Below are positions 43,989-52,914 of a DNA stretch of 64,000 nucleotides, piece by piece. Position 1 is the first letter of the stretch; the number at the start of each line of letters is the position of its first letter. Under the pieces are notes generated by a model, which was given only the letters and a program-made list of their open reading frames with translations, did no database searches and was not told the origin of the DNA. Where the stretch lies: positions 21,359 to 85,358 of the forward strand of contig CACYSD010000006.1 in assembly GCA_902776985.1 (NCBI GenBank), in the 5' to 3' direction. The DNA is from UBA3839 sp902776985 (GTDB lineage Bacteria > Bacteroidota > Bacteroidia > Bacteroidales > Bacteroidaceae). The position numbers and the translations under genes are program-made.

Positions 43989-44042
43989 AAATGAGTTTTT
44001 GAGTTCTTAAGTTCTTGAGTTCTTAAGTTCTTGAGTTTTTTC
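43989..44042 (-). repeat. SUI1 leader repeats
   Basis: Three to four copies of the CTCAAGAACTTAAGAA type, ending a few bases before the start codon, same orientation as the other leader repeats of this family. Confidence 0.6.
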
Positions 44043-44069
44043 AGTTCTAACGAGTTGATTAAAACACAA

Positions 44070-44102
44070 AAAGTTAACTTTATTCTTTCAAAAGTTAACT
44101 TT
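44070..44102. promoter_or_regulatory. pair of AAAGTTAACTTT palindromes, candidate operator
   Basis: Two perfect 12-bp palindromes at 44070-44081 and 44091-44102, centres 21 bp apart (two helical turns), 80-115 nt before the SUI1 start and downstream of guaB. Confidence 0.5.
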
Positions 44103-44160
44103 TATTGCGTGTTTTACAACAAATCTAACAATTTATCGTAAAACTCTGGGTCTAAATAAT

Positions 44161-45639
44161 TTATTGAGGGCGGCTATAGTTTGGAGCCTCACTTGTAATA
44201 ATCACCTCGTGTGGGTGGCTTTCCTGTACACCGGCATTTGTGATTCGGGTGAACTTGGCATTATGAAGAGCTGCTATATCCTTTGCTCCGCAATAGCCCA
44301 TACCTGAACGCAAACCACCAACAAGCTGATAGATAACTTCCTGTACTGTGCCCTTGTAAGGAACACGTCCTGCAATTCCTTCAGGAACGAGTTTCTTCAC
44401 TTCAGATACTCCTGATTGGAAGTAGCGATCCTTGGAACCGTTCTCCATTGCTTCGAGCGAACCCATTCCACGATATGACTTGAACTTACGACCGTTGAAG
44501 AGAATTGTCTCTCCTGGTGCCTCCTCTGTTCCTGCTACAAGCGAACCGATCATGACACAAGTTCCACCTGCAGCGATTGCCTTAACGATGTCACCACTAT
44601 AGCGAAGGCCGCCGTCAGCGATAAGAGGTACGCCTGTGCCTTCAAGTGCCTTAGCTACATCATATACTGCTGAAAGCTGAGGAACACCTACTCCGGCTAC
44701 GACACGTGTTGTACAAATACTACCAGGACCGATACCAACCTTCACTGCATCCGCACCTGCTTCGACAAGCATACGTGCAGCCTCACCTGTAGCGATGTTT
44801 CCAACAACGATATCCACATTTGGGAAGGCAGCCTTTGCTTCGCGTACCTTTTCAATAACACCCTTAGAGTGTCCGTGAGCTGTATCGATAACAATAGCGT
44901 CAACTCCAGCATTCACCAATGCGGTCATACGCTCGAAGGTGTCTGCTGTGACTCCAACGCCCGCCGCAACACGCAGACGACCTTTGTCGTCCTTACATGC
45001 CATTGGTTTATCCTTTGCCTTGGTAATATCTTTATATGTGATAAGACCAATGAGATGGTTTTCATCGTCTACTACTGGGAGTTTCTCAATCTTATGCTTC
45101 ATGAGAATCTGCGCAGCCTTTTCCAAGTCGGTCTGCTGATGAGTAACTATAAGATTCTCCGAGGTCATAACCTCATCAATCTTACGTGACATCTTTGTCT
45201 GGAAACGAAGGTCACGGTTTGTTACGATTCCCACCAAACGGTTTTCATCGTCAACCACAGGAATACCTCCAATGTGGTATTCTGCCATCATTCCGAGGGC
45301 ATCACCTACGGTAGAGCCGCGTCGAATGGTCACAGGAGCGTAAATCATGCCGTTTTCAGCACGTTTTACGATAGCGACCTGGCGTGCCTGCTCCTCAATC
45401 GACATATTCTTGTGAATAACGCCGATACCACCTTCACGGGCGATAGCAATAGCCATAGCAGCTTCTGTCACAGTGTCCATAGCGGCTGTAACAAAAGGTA
45501 TGCGCAAATCAATATTACGGGAAAACTTGGTTGAAAGGGATACTTCACGTGGAAGGACTTCGGAATAGGCTGGAACCAACAGCACATCATCGAAGGTAAG
45601 ACCTTCCATAACTACTTTTTCTGCAATAAAAGAAGACAT
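44161..45639 (-). CDS. guaB: inosine-5'-monophosphate dehydrogenase
   Basis: 492 residues. The barrel is split by two CBS domains at about 95-205. The catalytic Cys is in GPGSICTTRVVAGVGVPQ, and the flap region has SYRGMGSLEAM. It oxidises IMP to XMP in guanine nucleotide synthesis. A consensus promoter lies 23-53 nt upstream. Confidence 0.98.
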   Translation of the reverse strand: MSSFIAEKVVMEGLTFDDVLLVPAYSEVLPREVSLSTKFSRNIDLRIPFVTAAMDTVTEAAMAIAIAREGGIGVIHKNMSIEEQARQVAIVKRAENGMIYAPVTIRRGSTVGDALGMMAEYHIGGIPVVDDENRLVGIVTNRDLRFQTKMSRKIDEVMTSENLIVTHQQTDLEKAAQILMKHKIEKLPVVDDENHLIGLITYKDITKAKDKPMACKDDKGRLRVAAGVGVTADTFERMTALVNAGVDAIVIDTAHGHSKGVIEKVREAKAAFPNVDIVVGNIATGEAARMLVEAGADAVKVGIGPGSICTTRVVAGVGVPQLSAVYDVAKALEGTGVPLIADGGLRYSGDIVKAIAAGGTCVMIGSLVAGTEEAPGETILFNGRKFKSYRGMGSLEAMENGSKDRYFQSGVSEVKKLVPEGIAGRVPYKGTVQEVIYQLVGGLRSGMGYCGAKDIAALHNAKFTRITNAGVQESHPHEVIITSEAPNYSRPQ

Positions 45640-45661
45640 GTGTTTCAGATTTTATTGCATG

Positions 45662-45692
45662 CAAAGTTAAGTATTATTTTTCAATGTTCAAA
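45662..45692 (-). promoter_or_regulatory. promoter of guaB
   Basis: On the minus strand TTTG (45692-45689), exactly 19 nt, TAACTTTG (45669-45662). Confidence 0.8.
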
Positions 45693-45711
45693 GACTGATT
45701 AATTAAAATAA

Positions 45712-45773
45712 CGCAAACCAATGCATTTTTTCCCGTTTATTTGAAAATCGGGAGATTTTTGCATTGGTTTGCG
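45712..45773. promoter_or_regulatory. long inverted repeat upstream of the guaB promoter
   Basis: Perfect 14-bp arms CGCAAACCAATGCA (45712-45725) and TGCATTGGTTTGCG (45760-45773) enclose a second inverted pair TCCCG/CGGGA (45731-45753). It lies 20 nt beyond the guaB -33 box and 44 nt after recQ. It may be a recQ terminator or a guaB operator. Confidence 0.6.
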
Positions 45774-45816
45774 CCAAATAACGAATAAAAAACTGAAACT
45801 TCCGAAATGAACAGGC

Positions 45817-47991
45817 TTAATTAGCCATTTCACTTATAAACTTAATTCTAACTAATCTGATTTCATCCTCAGTATAGTCTGAATCCAGATTATTCATTGC
45901 GGTGTCAATGTCATCAGTTTCACTTTCACGGAAATACTCGTAGATATCATCAACCCTGTCTTCATCCATCACTTCCTCGAGGAAGTAATCGATGTTAAGC
46001 TTCGTGCCGCTATAGACAATTGCCTCAATTTCGTCAAGCAGGTCACTGAAATCAATGCCTTTCACCAAAGCGATGTCGTCAAGTGCCACCTGACGGTCTA
46101 TGCTCTGAATAATGCTGACTTTTAATTTTGATTTATTTGCCACGGTACGTACTCTGATATCTGTTGGACGTTCTATGTTGTTTTCTTCACAATGTCGTTT
46201 GATGAGTTTGATAAACTCTCCGCCATAGCGTTTGGCTTTACCGGCTCCAACCCCTGGAATGTTCTGCAGCTCCTCAAGTGTGATTGGGTATAGTGTTGAC
46301 ATTGCATCCAGGGAATTGTCCTGGAAAATAACATAGGGTGGAACATCCAGTTTCTTAGATAAAGAACGGCGCAAGTCGAGCAGCATGGAATGAAGTTCCA
46401 AATCTGCTCCACCACCCACCGAAGCAGGCTCCTCGTAGTCGTCGTTGAAATCATTGTCCTCCATAACCATGAACGGGACAGGATTTTTCAAGAACGCCTT
46501 ACCGTCCTTAGTGAGTTTCAGAAGTCCGTAGTTCTCGACATCTTTGCGTAAATAGCCGGAAAGCATGGCTTGGTTAATCACCGCATTCCACATAGTTTCC
46601 TCTACTTCTGAACCGTCGCCGAACATCGGAAGTTTATCATGCTTGTGAGCAAAGATTGTTTCGGTTTCGTTACCACGAAGCACATCTATTATATATTGTG
46701 CCTTGAAATTCTCCTTCACGGCAACAACAGCCTGCAGAAGCAACAGGAGTTCATTCTGTGCATCTGTCTTCTTCTTAGGATGGAGACAATTGTCACAGTT
46801 GTCGCAGGAATCCGGTTCATAAACCTCACCAAAATAGTGGAGAAGCAACTTACGACGGCACACAGAGGACTCGCAGTAGTTTGCTGTTTCCTTCAGCAAC
46901 TGCCTGCCTATATCCTGCTCTGCCACAGGTTTACCCTCCATAAACTTCTCCAGTTTCTGAAGGTCCTTACGTGTAAAGAATGCTATGCATTTTCCTTCAC
47001 CGCCATCTCTGCCGGCGCGTCCTGTTTCCTGATAATAGCCTTCAAGGCTCTTTGGTATATCATGATGAATGACGAATCTCACGTCTGGTTTGTCAATACC
47101 CATACCGAAAGCGATTGTAGCTACAATCACATCGATACGTTCCATGATAAAGTCATCCTGAGCCTGCGAACGAACTGATGGTTCCAGACCTGCATGATAT
47201 GCTGCAGCCTTGATATTGTTTGCCTTAAGAATATCAGCGAGTTCCTCCACATTCTTTCTGCTAAGACAATATATAATACCGCTCTTGCCTTCGTTCTGCT
47301 TGATGAACTTGATAATATCCTTGTCAACGTCCTTGGTCTTAGGTCTTACCTCGTAATAGAGATTGGGACGGTTGAACGAAGACTTGAAGTCCTTGGCATC
47401 AAGAATTCCAAGATTCTTCTTTATGTCTGTACGCACCTTGTCTGTGGCTGTAGCCGTAAGGGCAATCACGGGAGCATCGCCAATTTCATTGATAATTGGT
47501 CTGATGCGGCGGTACTCTGGGCGGAAATCGTGTCCCCACTCCGAAATACAATGAGCCTCGTCGACTGCATAGAAGGAAATTTTCACAGAACGCAAGAACT
47601 CAACATTCTCTTCCTTGGTGAGAGACTCAGGGGCAACATACAGCAATTTGGTTTTACCTTCAAGCACATCCTGCTTAACTTGCTCTATACTTGAGCGGTT
47701 GAGTGATGAATTGAGGAAATGGGCCACATTGTCCTCTTCGCTGTAGTGTTTTATTGCGTCTACCTGATTCTTCATCAACGCAATAAGCGGCGATATCACT
47801 ATCGCAGTTCCATCCATAATGAGAGCAGGCAACTGATAGCAAAGAGACTTGCCGCCACCAGTTGGCATAAGTACAAAGGTGTTGTTGCCAGACATCAGAT
47901 TCTTAATGATGGCCTCCTGATCGCCTTTGAAAGAATCGAATCCGAAATAGTATTTCAGATGATCTTTCAATGTATTCTGCTTCTTCACCAT
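45817..47991 (-). CDS. recQ: ATP-dependent DNA helicase RecQ
   Basis: 724 residues: Walker A PTGGGKSLCYQLPA, DEAH in AVDEAHCISEWGHDFRPEY, motif VI QETGRAGRDG, zinc-binding cysteines (CESSVCRRK and CDNCDNCLHP), winged helix and an HRDC domain near 540-620 (LRRSLSKKLDVPPYVIFQD). About 100 further acidic C-terminal residues are typical of the long Bacteroidota RecQ. Downstream of clpX by 64 nt. Confidence 0.96.
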   Translation of the reverse strand: MVKKQNTLKDHLKYYFGFDSFKGDQEAIIKNLMSGNNTFVLMPTGGGKSLCYQLPALIMDGTAIVISPLIALMKNQVDAIKHYSEEDNVAHFLNSSLNRSSIEQVKQDVLEGKTKLLYVAPESLTKEENVEFLRSVKISFYAVDEAHCISEWGHDFRPEYRRIRPIINEIGDAPVIALTATATDKVRTDIKKNLGILDAKDFKSSFNRPNLYYEVRPKTKDVDKDIIKFIKQNEGKSGIIYCLSRKNVEELADILKANNIKAAAYHAGLEPSVRSQAQDDFIMERIDVIVATIAFGMGIDKPDVRFVIHHDIPKSLEGYYQETGRAGRDGGEGKCIAFFTRKDLQKLEKFMEGKPVAEQDIGRQLLKETANYCESSVCRRKLLLHYFGEVYEPDSCDNCDNCLHPKKKTDAQNELLLLLQAVVAVKENFKAQYIIDVLRGNETETIFAHKHDKLPMFGDGSEVEETMWNAVINQAMLSGYLRKDVENYGLLKLTKDGKAFLKNPVPFMVMEDNDFNDDYEEPASVGGGADLELHSMLLDLRRSLSKKLDVPPYVIFQDNSLDAMSTLYPITLEELQNIPGVGAGKAKRYGGEFIKLIKRHCEENNIERPTDIRVRTVANKSKLKVSIIQSIDRQVALDDIALVKGIDFSDLLDEIEAIVYSGTKLNIDYFLEEVMDEDRVDDIYEYFRESETDDIDTAMNNLDSDYTEDEIRLVRIKFISEMAN

Positions 47992-48055
47992 GGTTGTAGT
48001 CAGGATTTATAAAGGTTTATAATAACTCTCGTTTTATGGACGCCTTTCACGCTTA

Positions 48056-49288
48056 TCACTCAGCGAGCACATTGAGTTTCTCGATTTGTTTCTTGGCGTA
48101 GTCGAGTGTGACTTCGTATTCAGAAACTTTCTTTGCGGGAATCTCAAACATTGGATCCATCATGATAGTTTCAACGATTGAACGCAATCCGCGTGCTCCC
48201 AGTTTGAACTCTATGGCCTTGTCAACTACAAAATCAAGTACATCATCACCTATTGTCAACTTCACTCCGTCCATTTCAAACAGTCGGATATACTGTTTTA
48301 CTATGGAGTTCTTTGGTTCTGTAAGTATTGAGCGCAGCGCCTCACGGTCAAGCGGTTCAAGGTGTGTCAGAATCGGCAAACGTCCGATAATCTCAGGTAT
48401 AAGTCCGAAAGACTTCAGGTCCATCGGGGCAATATACTTCATGATGTTGGACTTGTCAATCTTCTGAACATTCTTCACTGCATCAAAACCCACTACGTGA
48501 GTGTTAAGACGCTGGGCTATTCGCTTCTCTATGCCGTCGAATGCACCTCCGCAGATGAAGAGGATGTTCTTTGTATCAACTTGGATGAACTGCTGCTCAG
48601 GGTGCTTACGTCCACCGTATGGAGGAACGTTTACCACACTTCCTTCCAACAGCTTCAGCAGTCCCTGCTGCACTCCTTCACCGCTCACATCTCGTGTGAT
48701 TGACGGATTGTCGCCCTTACGTGCGATTTTGTCTATCTCGTCGATAAATACTATTCCCTGTTCTGCGCGTTTCGGATCGTAGTCACATTCCTGCAACAAT
48801 CTTGACAACAGACTCTCCACATCCTCTCCCACATATCCGGCTTCAGTCAGCACTGTGGCATCGACGATGGTAAACGGCACAAGGAGCATCTTGGCAATGG
48901 TCTTCGCCAACAGGGTCTTACCTGTTCCCGTGCTACCGACCATTATGATGTTCGACTTCTCCAGTTCAACCTCGTCGTTCTGCTTCTTATTGTTGTCGCG
49001 CAATCGCTTATAGTGATTATAGACAGCAACCGACATTGCTTTCTTGGCTTCATCCTGCCCTATCACATACTGATCAAGGTAAGCCTTAATCTCTGTCGGC
49101 TTCGGCAGTTTCTTTTCTTCGAAAGAATTCTTGGAAGCTTTCTTGGAATGAGCATTACCGGCAAGGATTTCGTTCACCTGCTCTGCACACTCATTACAGA
49201 TACAGGCATTCAGCCCACTAATCAGAATGTCAACCTGATCCTCAGTTCTTCCGCAAAAATCACACTTCTGTTTTATCCCTTTTGCCAT
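48056..49288 (-). CDS. clpX: ATP-dependent Clp protease ATP-binding subunit ClpX
   Basis: 410 residues. The N-terminal zinc-binding domain has CDFCGR...CICNEC; the AAA+ core has GSTGTGKT, FIDEIDKIA and the sensor-2 region GARGLRSIVE. It unfolds substrates for ClpP, whose gene lies 8 nt upstream on the same strand. Confidence 0.98.
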   Translation of the reverse strand: MAKGIKQKCDFCGRTEDQVDILISGLNACICNECAEQVNEILAGNAHSKKASKNSFEEKKLPKPTEIKAYLDQYVIGQDEAKKAMSVAVYNHYKRLRDNNKKQNDEVELEKSNIIMVGSTGTGKTLLAKTIAKMLLVPFTIVDATVLTEAGYVGEDVESLLSRLLQECDYDPKRAEQGIVFIDEIDKIARKGDNPSITRDVSGEGVQQGLLKLLEGSVVNVPPYGGRKHPEQQFIQVDTKNILFICGGAFDGIEKRIAQRLNTHVVGFDAVKNVQKIDKSNIMKYIAPMDLKSFGLIPEIIGRLPILTHLEPLDREALRSILTEPKNSIVKQYIRLFEMDGVKLTIGDDVLDFVVDKAIEFKLGARGLRSIVETIMMDPMFEIPAKKVSEYEVTLDYAKKQIEKLNVLAE

Positions 49289-49296
49289 CTTGCAAT

Positions 49297-49965
49297 TTAC
49301 TTCTTATTTACCAGTACCTGGTCAATCATTCCATACTCCTTAGCCTCTTCTGCTGTCATCCAGTAGTCACGGTCGCTGTCAGCCCACACCTTGTCAAAAT
49401 CCTGACCAGAGTGATTAGCTATAATCTGGTACAGTTCCTTCTTAAGTTTCTGTATCTCCCGTGCGGTAATCTCGATGTCGCTGGCCTGACCTTGTGCACC
49501 ACCCATCGGCTGATGGATCATCACACGGCTGTGTGGCAAAGCAGAGCGCTTGCCTTTAGCTCCGGCAACAAGCAATACTGCAGCCATTGATGCAGCCATA
49601 CCTGTACAGATAGTCTGTACGTCGCTGTTGATAAACTGCATTGTATCATATATACCCAAACCAGCGCTTACGCTTCCGCCAGGAGAATTGATATATACAC
49701 TAATGTCTTTTCCGCTATCCACAGAATCGAGGTAGAGCATTTGTGCCTGCAGCACATTAGCTGTATAGTCATTCACTTCTGTTCCCAGGAAAATGATGCG
49801 GTCCATCATAAGACGTGAGAACACGTCGAGTTGAGTAACATTAAGTTGTCGTTCTTCAAGTATATATGGATTGAGATATCCAGCCTGTGATTTAATAACA
49901 TCATCGAGAACCATACTGTTCACTCCGAGGTGTCCAGTAGCATATTTTTTGAAATCTTGAATCAT
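49297..49965 (-). CDS. clpP: ATP-dependent Clp protease proteolytic subunit
   Basis: 222 residues from the ATG at 49965 (MIQDFKKYATGHLGVNSMVL), chosen because family members start here; upstream codons overlap the -7 box. Catalytic Ser126 is in TGMAASMAAV and His151 in MIHQPMGGAQGQ. Forms the barrel partner of ClpX. Confidence 0.97.
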   Translation of the reverse strand: MIQDFKKYATGHLGVNSMVLDDVIKSQAGYLNPYILEERQLNVTQLDVFSRLMMDRIIFLGTEVNDYTANVLQAQMLYLDSVDSGKDISVYINSPGGSVSAGLGIYDTMQFINSDVQTICTGMAASMAAVLLVAGAKGKRSALPHSRVMIHQPMGGAQGQASDIEITAREIQKLKKELYQIIANHSGQDFDKVWADSDRDYWMTAEEAKEYGMIDQVLVNKK

Positions 49966-50016
49966 TTTGATGTATATTTTTATAGTAAAAAAGCCGGCTA
50001 CTGCGCCAAGTGAATA

Positions 50017-50024
50017 CAAAGATA
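50017..50024 (-). promoter_or_regulatory. -7 box of clpPX
   Basis: TATCTTTG on the minus strand directly abuts the T-run of the upstream terminator. No good -33 half. Confidence 0.45.
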
Positions 50025-50065
50025 TAAAAAAGTTGCAAGCATTTTTACATACCTGCAACTTTTTT
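50025..50065 (-). terminator. terminator between tig and clpP
   Basis: Arms AAAAAAGTTGCA and TGCAACTTTTTT around a 17-nt loop, ending in T's on the minus strand. Confidence 0.75.
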
Positions 50066-50095
50066 TATGTATTTAAGAAATTTTAAGTTTTCCTC

Positions 50096-51445
50096 TTATG
50101 CGAACAACTTGTTGAATTCCTCTGTAGTAACATCCTTAGTATTGAGAGTTACCATCTCCTTCAGGGCTGTTCCAAGTTTGATTTCAATAGCGCGGTCGAT
50201 GAGGTTGTCAACTGTTTCGCGCTTCTTCATCATTTCCTTAACAGAGTTGTCGATGTACTCTTCTGGGATGTTCAGCATGCCATACTGAGCGAACTGCATG
50301 CGAGTAACTTCCTTAGCCATTTCGATAACGTCATTGTCTTCTACCTTCACCTTGGTCATTTCAACAAGCTGCTCCTTGATGAGGTGCCAAGTGAGTTCTT
50401 CGATGCTCTTATCGTAGTTGTCCTCAACTTTCTGTTCGTCATTCTTTGCATTGGCAAGCATAATACGCTTGAGCTTCTCATCCGGGAATTTCAGCTTACC
50501 GATCTTCTCTGTAACATACTTGCGGATGTCGAGGAGGAACTTGTAGTCTGCATCCTTGGCAAACTGGTTTTCAATCTGCTCCTTGATTTTAGCAGAGAAT
50601 TCCTCAGCTGAAGTAACAGTACCTGCTGGGAAAACTGTGTCGAACAGTTCCTGATTCAGTGGCCCTGGTACGTAGCGAGTGATTTCGGAAATCTGGAAGT
50701 TGAAGTCGCCTTTGTATTCAGCAGCCTTTTCCTTCTCAACCTTAAGAAGGCTTGCGAGTTCAGCCTCGCTGCCGTCGTAAGCCTTGAAAGGATTGAACTT
50801 AACGATATCGTTTGGCTTAGCATTCTCGAACAACTTCTTCTGGTCGTCGTTCTTGAAATACTTAGGAAGCATAACTACTGCCTCTGCTGTAACACCACCA
50901 TCAACGGCATTGCCCTTGGCATCGAGTTCAGTAACTGTTCCCTTAACCATATCGTTGTCCTCGTAAGAGTCAACCTTCTCATAGTTTCCACCACGCTGAC
51001 GGTACATCTGCACCTGGTTGTCGATCATTTCGTCGCTAACTTTAACATGATAGAAATCCACTTTGTCCTTCTTGCTGAGTTCAACCTTGAATTCAGGAGC
51101 AATAGCAAGGTCGAAAGTGAAAGTGAATGTGTTACCGTCAACAAGTTCGATATTGTTGTTTGCATCGGTTGGCAATGGTTCGCCAAGCATATTCACTTTA
51201 TTGTCGCGAATATAGTTGTAGAGGTTATCCTGCAACAGTTTGTTAACCTCTTCGGCCAAAATTGACTGTCCGTACTGCTTCTTGATAAGTCCAGCTGGAA
51301 CCTTACCTGGGCGGAAACCAGGCATTGATGCCTTCTTGCTGAAATCCTTGATGGCTTTAGCCACATTTTCTTCATAGTCTGCAGGCTCAATGACTGCTGT
51401 GATTGTTGCATTGAGTTCGTCTGCCTTTTGCAATGAGATATTCAT
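50096..51445 (-). CDS. tig: trigger factor
   Basis: 449 residues. The ribosome-binding tail has FRPGKVPAGLIKKQYG; the middle peptidyl-prolyl isomerase-like domain is degenerate and the C-terminal arm region is helical. Chaperone for nascent chains. The order tig-clpP-clpX is conserved in bacteria. Confidence 0.95.
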   Translation of the reverse strand: MNISLQKADELNATITAVIEPADYEENVAKAIKDFSKKASMPGFRPGKVPAGLIKKQYGQSILAEEVNKLLQDNLYNYIRDNKVNMLGEPLPTDANNNIELVDGNTFTFTFDLAIAPEFKVELSKKDKVDFYHVKVSDEMIDNQVQMYRQRGGNYEKVDSYEDNDMVKGTVTELDAKGNAVDGGVTAEAVVMLPKYFKNDDQKKLFENAKPNDIVKFNPFKAYDGSEAELASLLKVEKEKAAEYKGDFNFQISEITRYVPGPLNQELFDTVFPAGTVTSAEEFSAKIKEQIENQFAKDADYKFLLDIRKYVTEKIGKLKFPDEKLKRIMLANAKNDEQKVEDNYDKSIEELTWHLIKEQLVEMTKVKVEDNDVIEMAKEVTRMQFAQYGMLNIPEEYIDNSVKEMMKKRETVDNLIDRAIEIKLGTALKEMVTLNTKDVTTEEFNKLFA

Positions 51446-51536
51446 CCTCTTTCTTGTTTTTTATATTTACTTCTTAAAAATGATAATCTATTGTATATCT
51501 GTGCCTTTTGTATAGAGCTGGCGCAGAAAACGAGTG

Positions 51537-51567
51537 CAAAGTTACGACTTTTTGCTGACACGACAAA
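51537..51567 (-). promoter_or_regulatory. promoter of tig
   Basis: Minus strand TTTG (51567-51564), 19 nt, TAACTTTG (51544-51537), about 92 nt before the start. Confidence 0.75.
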
Positions 51568-51598
51568 ACAAACACATTATTTTATTATATACGCCAGC

Positions 51599-51628
51599 TT
51601 TGAATCTGTGTAATTTTTCTTAAATTTG
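51599..51628 (+). promoter_or_regulatory. promoter of the thioredoxin-fold lipoprotein gene
   Basis: TTTG (51599-51602), 18 nt, TAAATTTG (51621-51628), 31 nt before the start. Confidence 0.7.
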
Positions 51629-51659
51629 CAGCCGGATTTCCAAACAACATATTTCAATT

Positions 51660-52811
51660 ATGAAAAAAACCTCATTATTTGTTCTTTCATCCATACTACT
51701 ACTTGTTTCATGCAAGAACGAGCCTCAATTCCATATTAACGGAGAATTCATGAATGCTGCCGATAGCACAGTTTATCTCTATGCCCTGACTGATGACGGG
51801 AAGCAGGAAGTATTGGATTCTGTTCTTATTGAAAGCGACGGAGCTTTCTCCCTGTCATGCAAATCACCTGCATTCACCGACTTCTTCGTGCTTCGGGTCA
51901 ACAACCACATCATCAACTTTGCAATAGACTCTACTGAGACTATCACCTTCAAGGCCGATCTGAAGACCATCGACAAGAAATACAAGGTGGAAGGCTCTGA
52001 GAACGCCCAGTTCATCCGTGACATAGACATGAAGTGGCGCACCTTGCAGCAGAATATAATTGAATGTGCCAAGGACTGGAGTCTGCTTCCTGGCGATGCT
52101 GTTGACAGCATAGCCAACATGGAGGCTCGATTCAAGAAACATCTCTGCACAGAATACATCATCAATTCGCCTTCTTCAGCATGGGCTTACTACGCAGCGT
52201 GCCTGTCTATTGTCGACAACAACGGCCAACACCTACTGTTCGACTACATGAACGAGCGCGACGACGCACGTGTGTTTGCGGCTGTTGCCACAGCATGGGA
52301 CTTGATGCGCAACGGAAGTCCTCGCACAGAGCGTATTCTTGAAGTGGCACGAAAGGGAATGGAAAGTACTGCTCCCCGCAAGGAACAGGTTCTCGATGTC
52401 GACGATTCAAGGATATCCTATACTGGCATCCTCAAATTCGAGTTGCTCGACATCAACGGGAAGGTACGTTCCATAAGCAGCTTGAAAGGCAAGGTGGTGC
52501 TGCTCGACTTCACCCGCTATGCAGACAAGTTCTCATCAGCACACAATCGCAGCCTCCGCAGCCTTTACGACAAGATGCATGCACAGGGGCTGGAAATCAT
52601 GCAGGTTTCTCTTGACAACGATGAGCACTATTGGAAATACGCTGCAGAGAACCTCCCCTGGATATGTGTACGTGATACAAACGGAGAGGTAGCACGACTC
52701 TATGCCGTAAGCAACCTCCCAACATATTTCCTCATCGACCGCAACAACGAAATCGTAAAACGCAGCGATGACGTCAAAGACCTTGAAGCAGAACTATCAG
52801 CATTACTATAA
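51660..52811 (+). CDS. DUF4369/thioredoxin-fold lipoprotein lacking CXXC
   Basis: 383 residues with a lipoprotein signal (SILLLVSC). An N-terminal DUF4369-like beta domain (FHINGEFMNAADSTVYLYALTDDGK) and a helical middle precede a TlpA-like thioredoxin domain: LKGKVVLLDFTRYADKFSSAHN, then MQVSLDNDEHYW and the cis-Pro loop SNLPTYFLIDRN. In active TlpA/ResA proteins the sequence after LLDF contains WCxxC; here it is TRYADKFSSAHN, so no redox pair exists. It may bind a partner without exchanging disulfides. It is monocistronic between its own promoter and a GC-rich element. Confidence 0.85.
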   Translation: MKKTSLFVLSSILLLVSCKNEPQFHINGEFMNAADSTVYLYALTDDGKQEVLDSVLIESDGAFSLSCKSPAFTDFFVLRVNNHIINFAIDSTETITFKADLKTIDKKYKVEGSENAQFIRDIDMKWRTLQQNIIECAKDWSLLPGDAVDSIANMEARFKKHLCTEYIINSPSSAWAYYAACLSIVDNNGQHLLFDYMNERDDARVFAAVATAWDLMRNGSPRTERILEVARKGMESTAPRKEQVLDVDDSRISYTGILKFELLDINGKVRSISSLKGKVVLLDFTRYADKFSSAHNRSLRSLYDKMHAQGLEIMQVSLDNDEHYWKYAAENLPWICVRDTNGEVARLYAVSNLPTYFLIDRNNEIVKRSDDVKDLEAELSALL

Positions 52812-52816
52812 ATCCT

Positions 52817-52911
52817 CACCCCCTACCCCCCTCTCAAAAGGGCGAGGGGGAAGCCTGACTGCGGAACCCAACAAGATGGATTGTTCTCCCCCTTGGGGGA
52901 GTTAGAGGGGG
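52817..52911. repeat. GC-rich inverted element between convergent genes
   Basis: Outer ends ACCCCCT and AGGGGGT; inner hairpins CCCCTC...GAGGGG and CTCCCCCTTGGGGGAG. Same two-hairpin design as 3317-3434. It could end transcription from both sides. Confidence 0.65.
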
Positions 52912-52914
52912 TCT

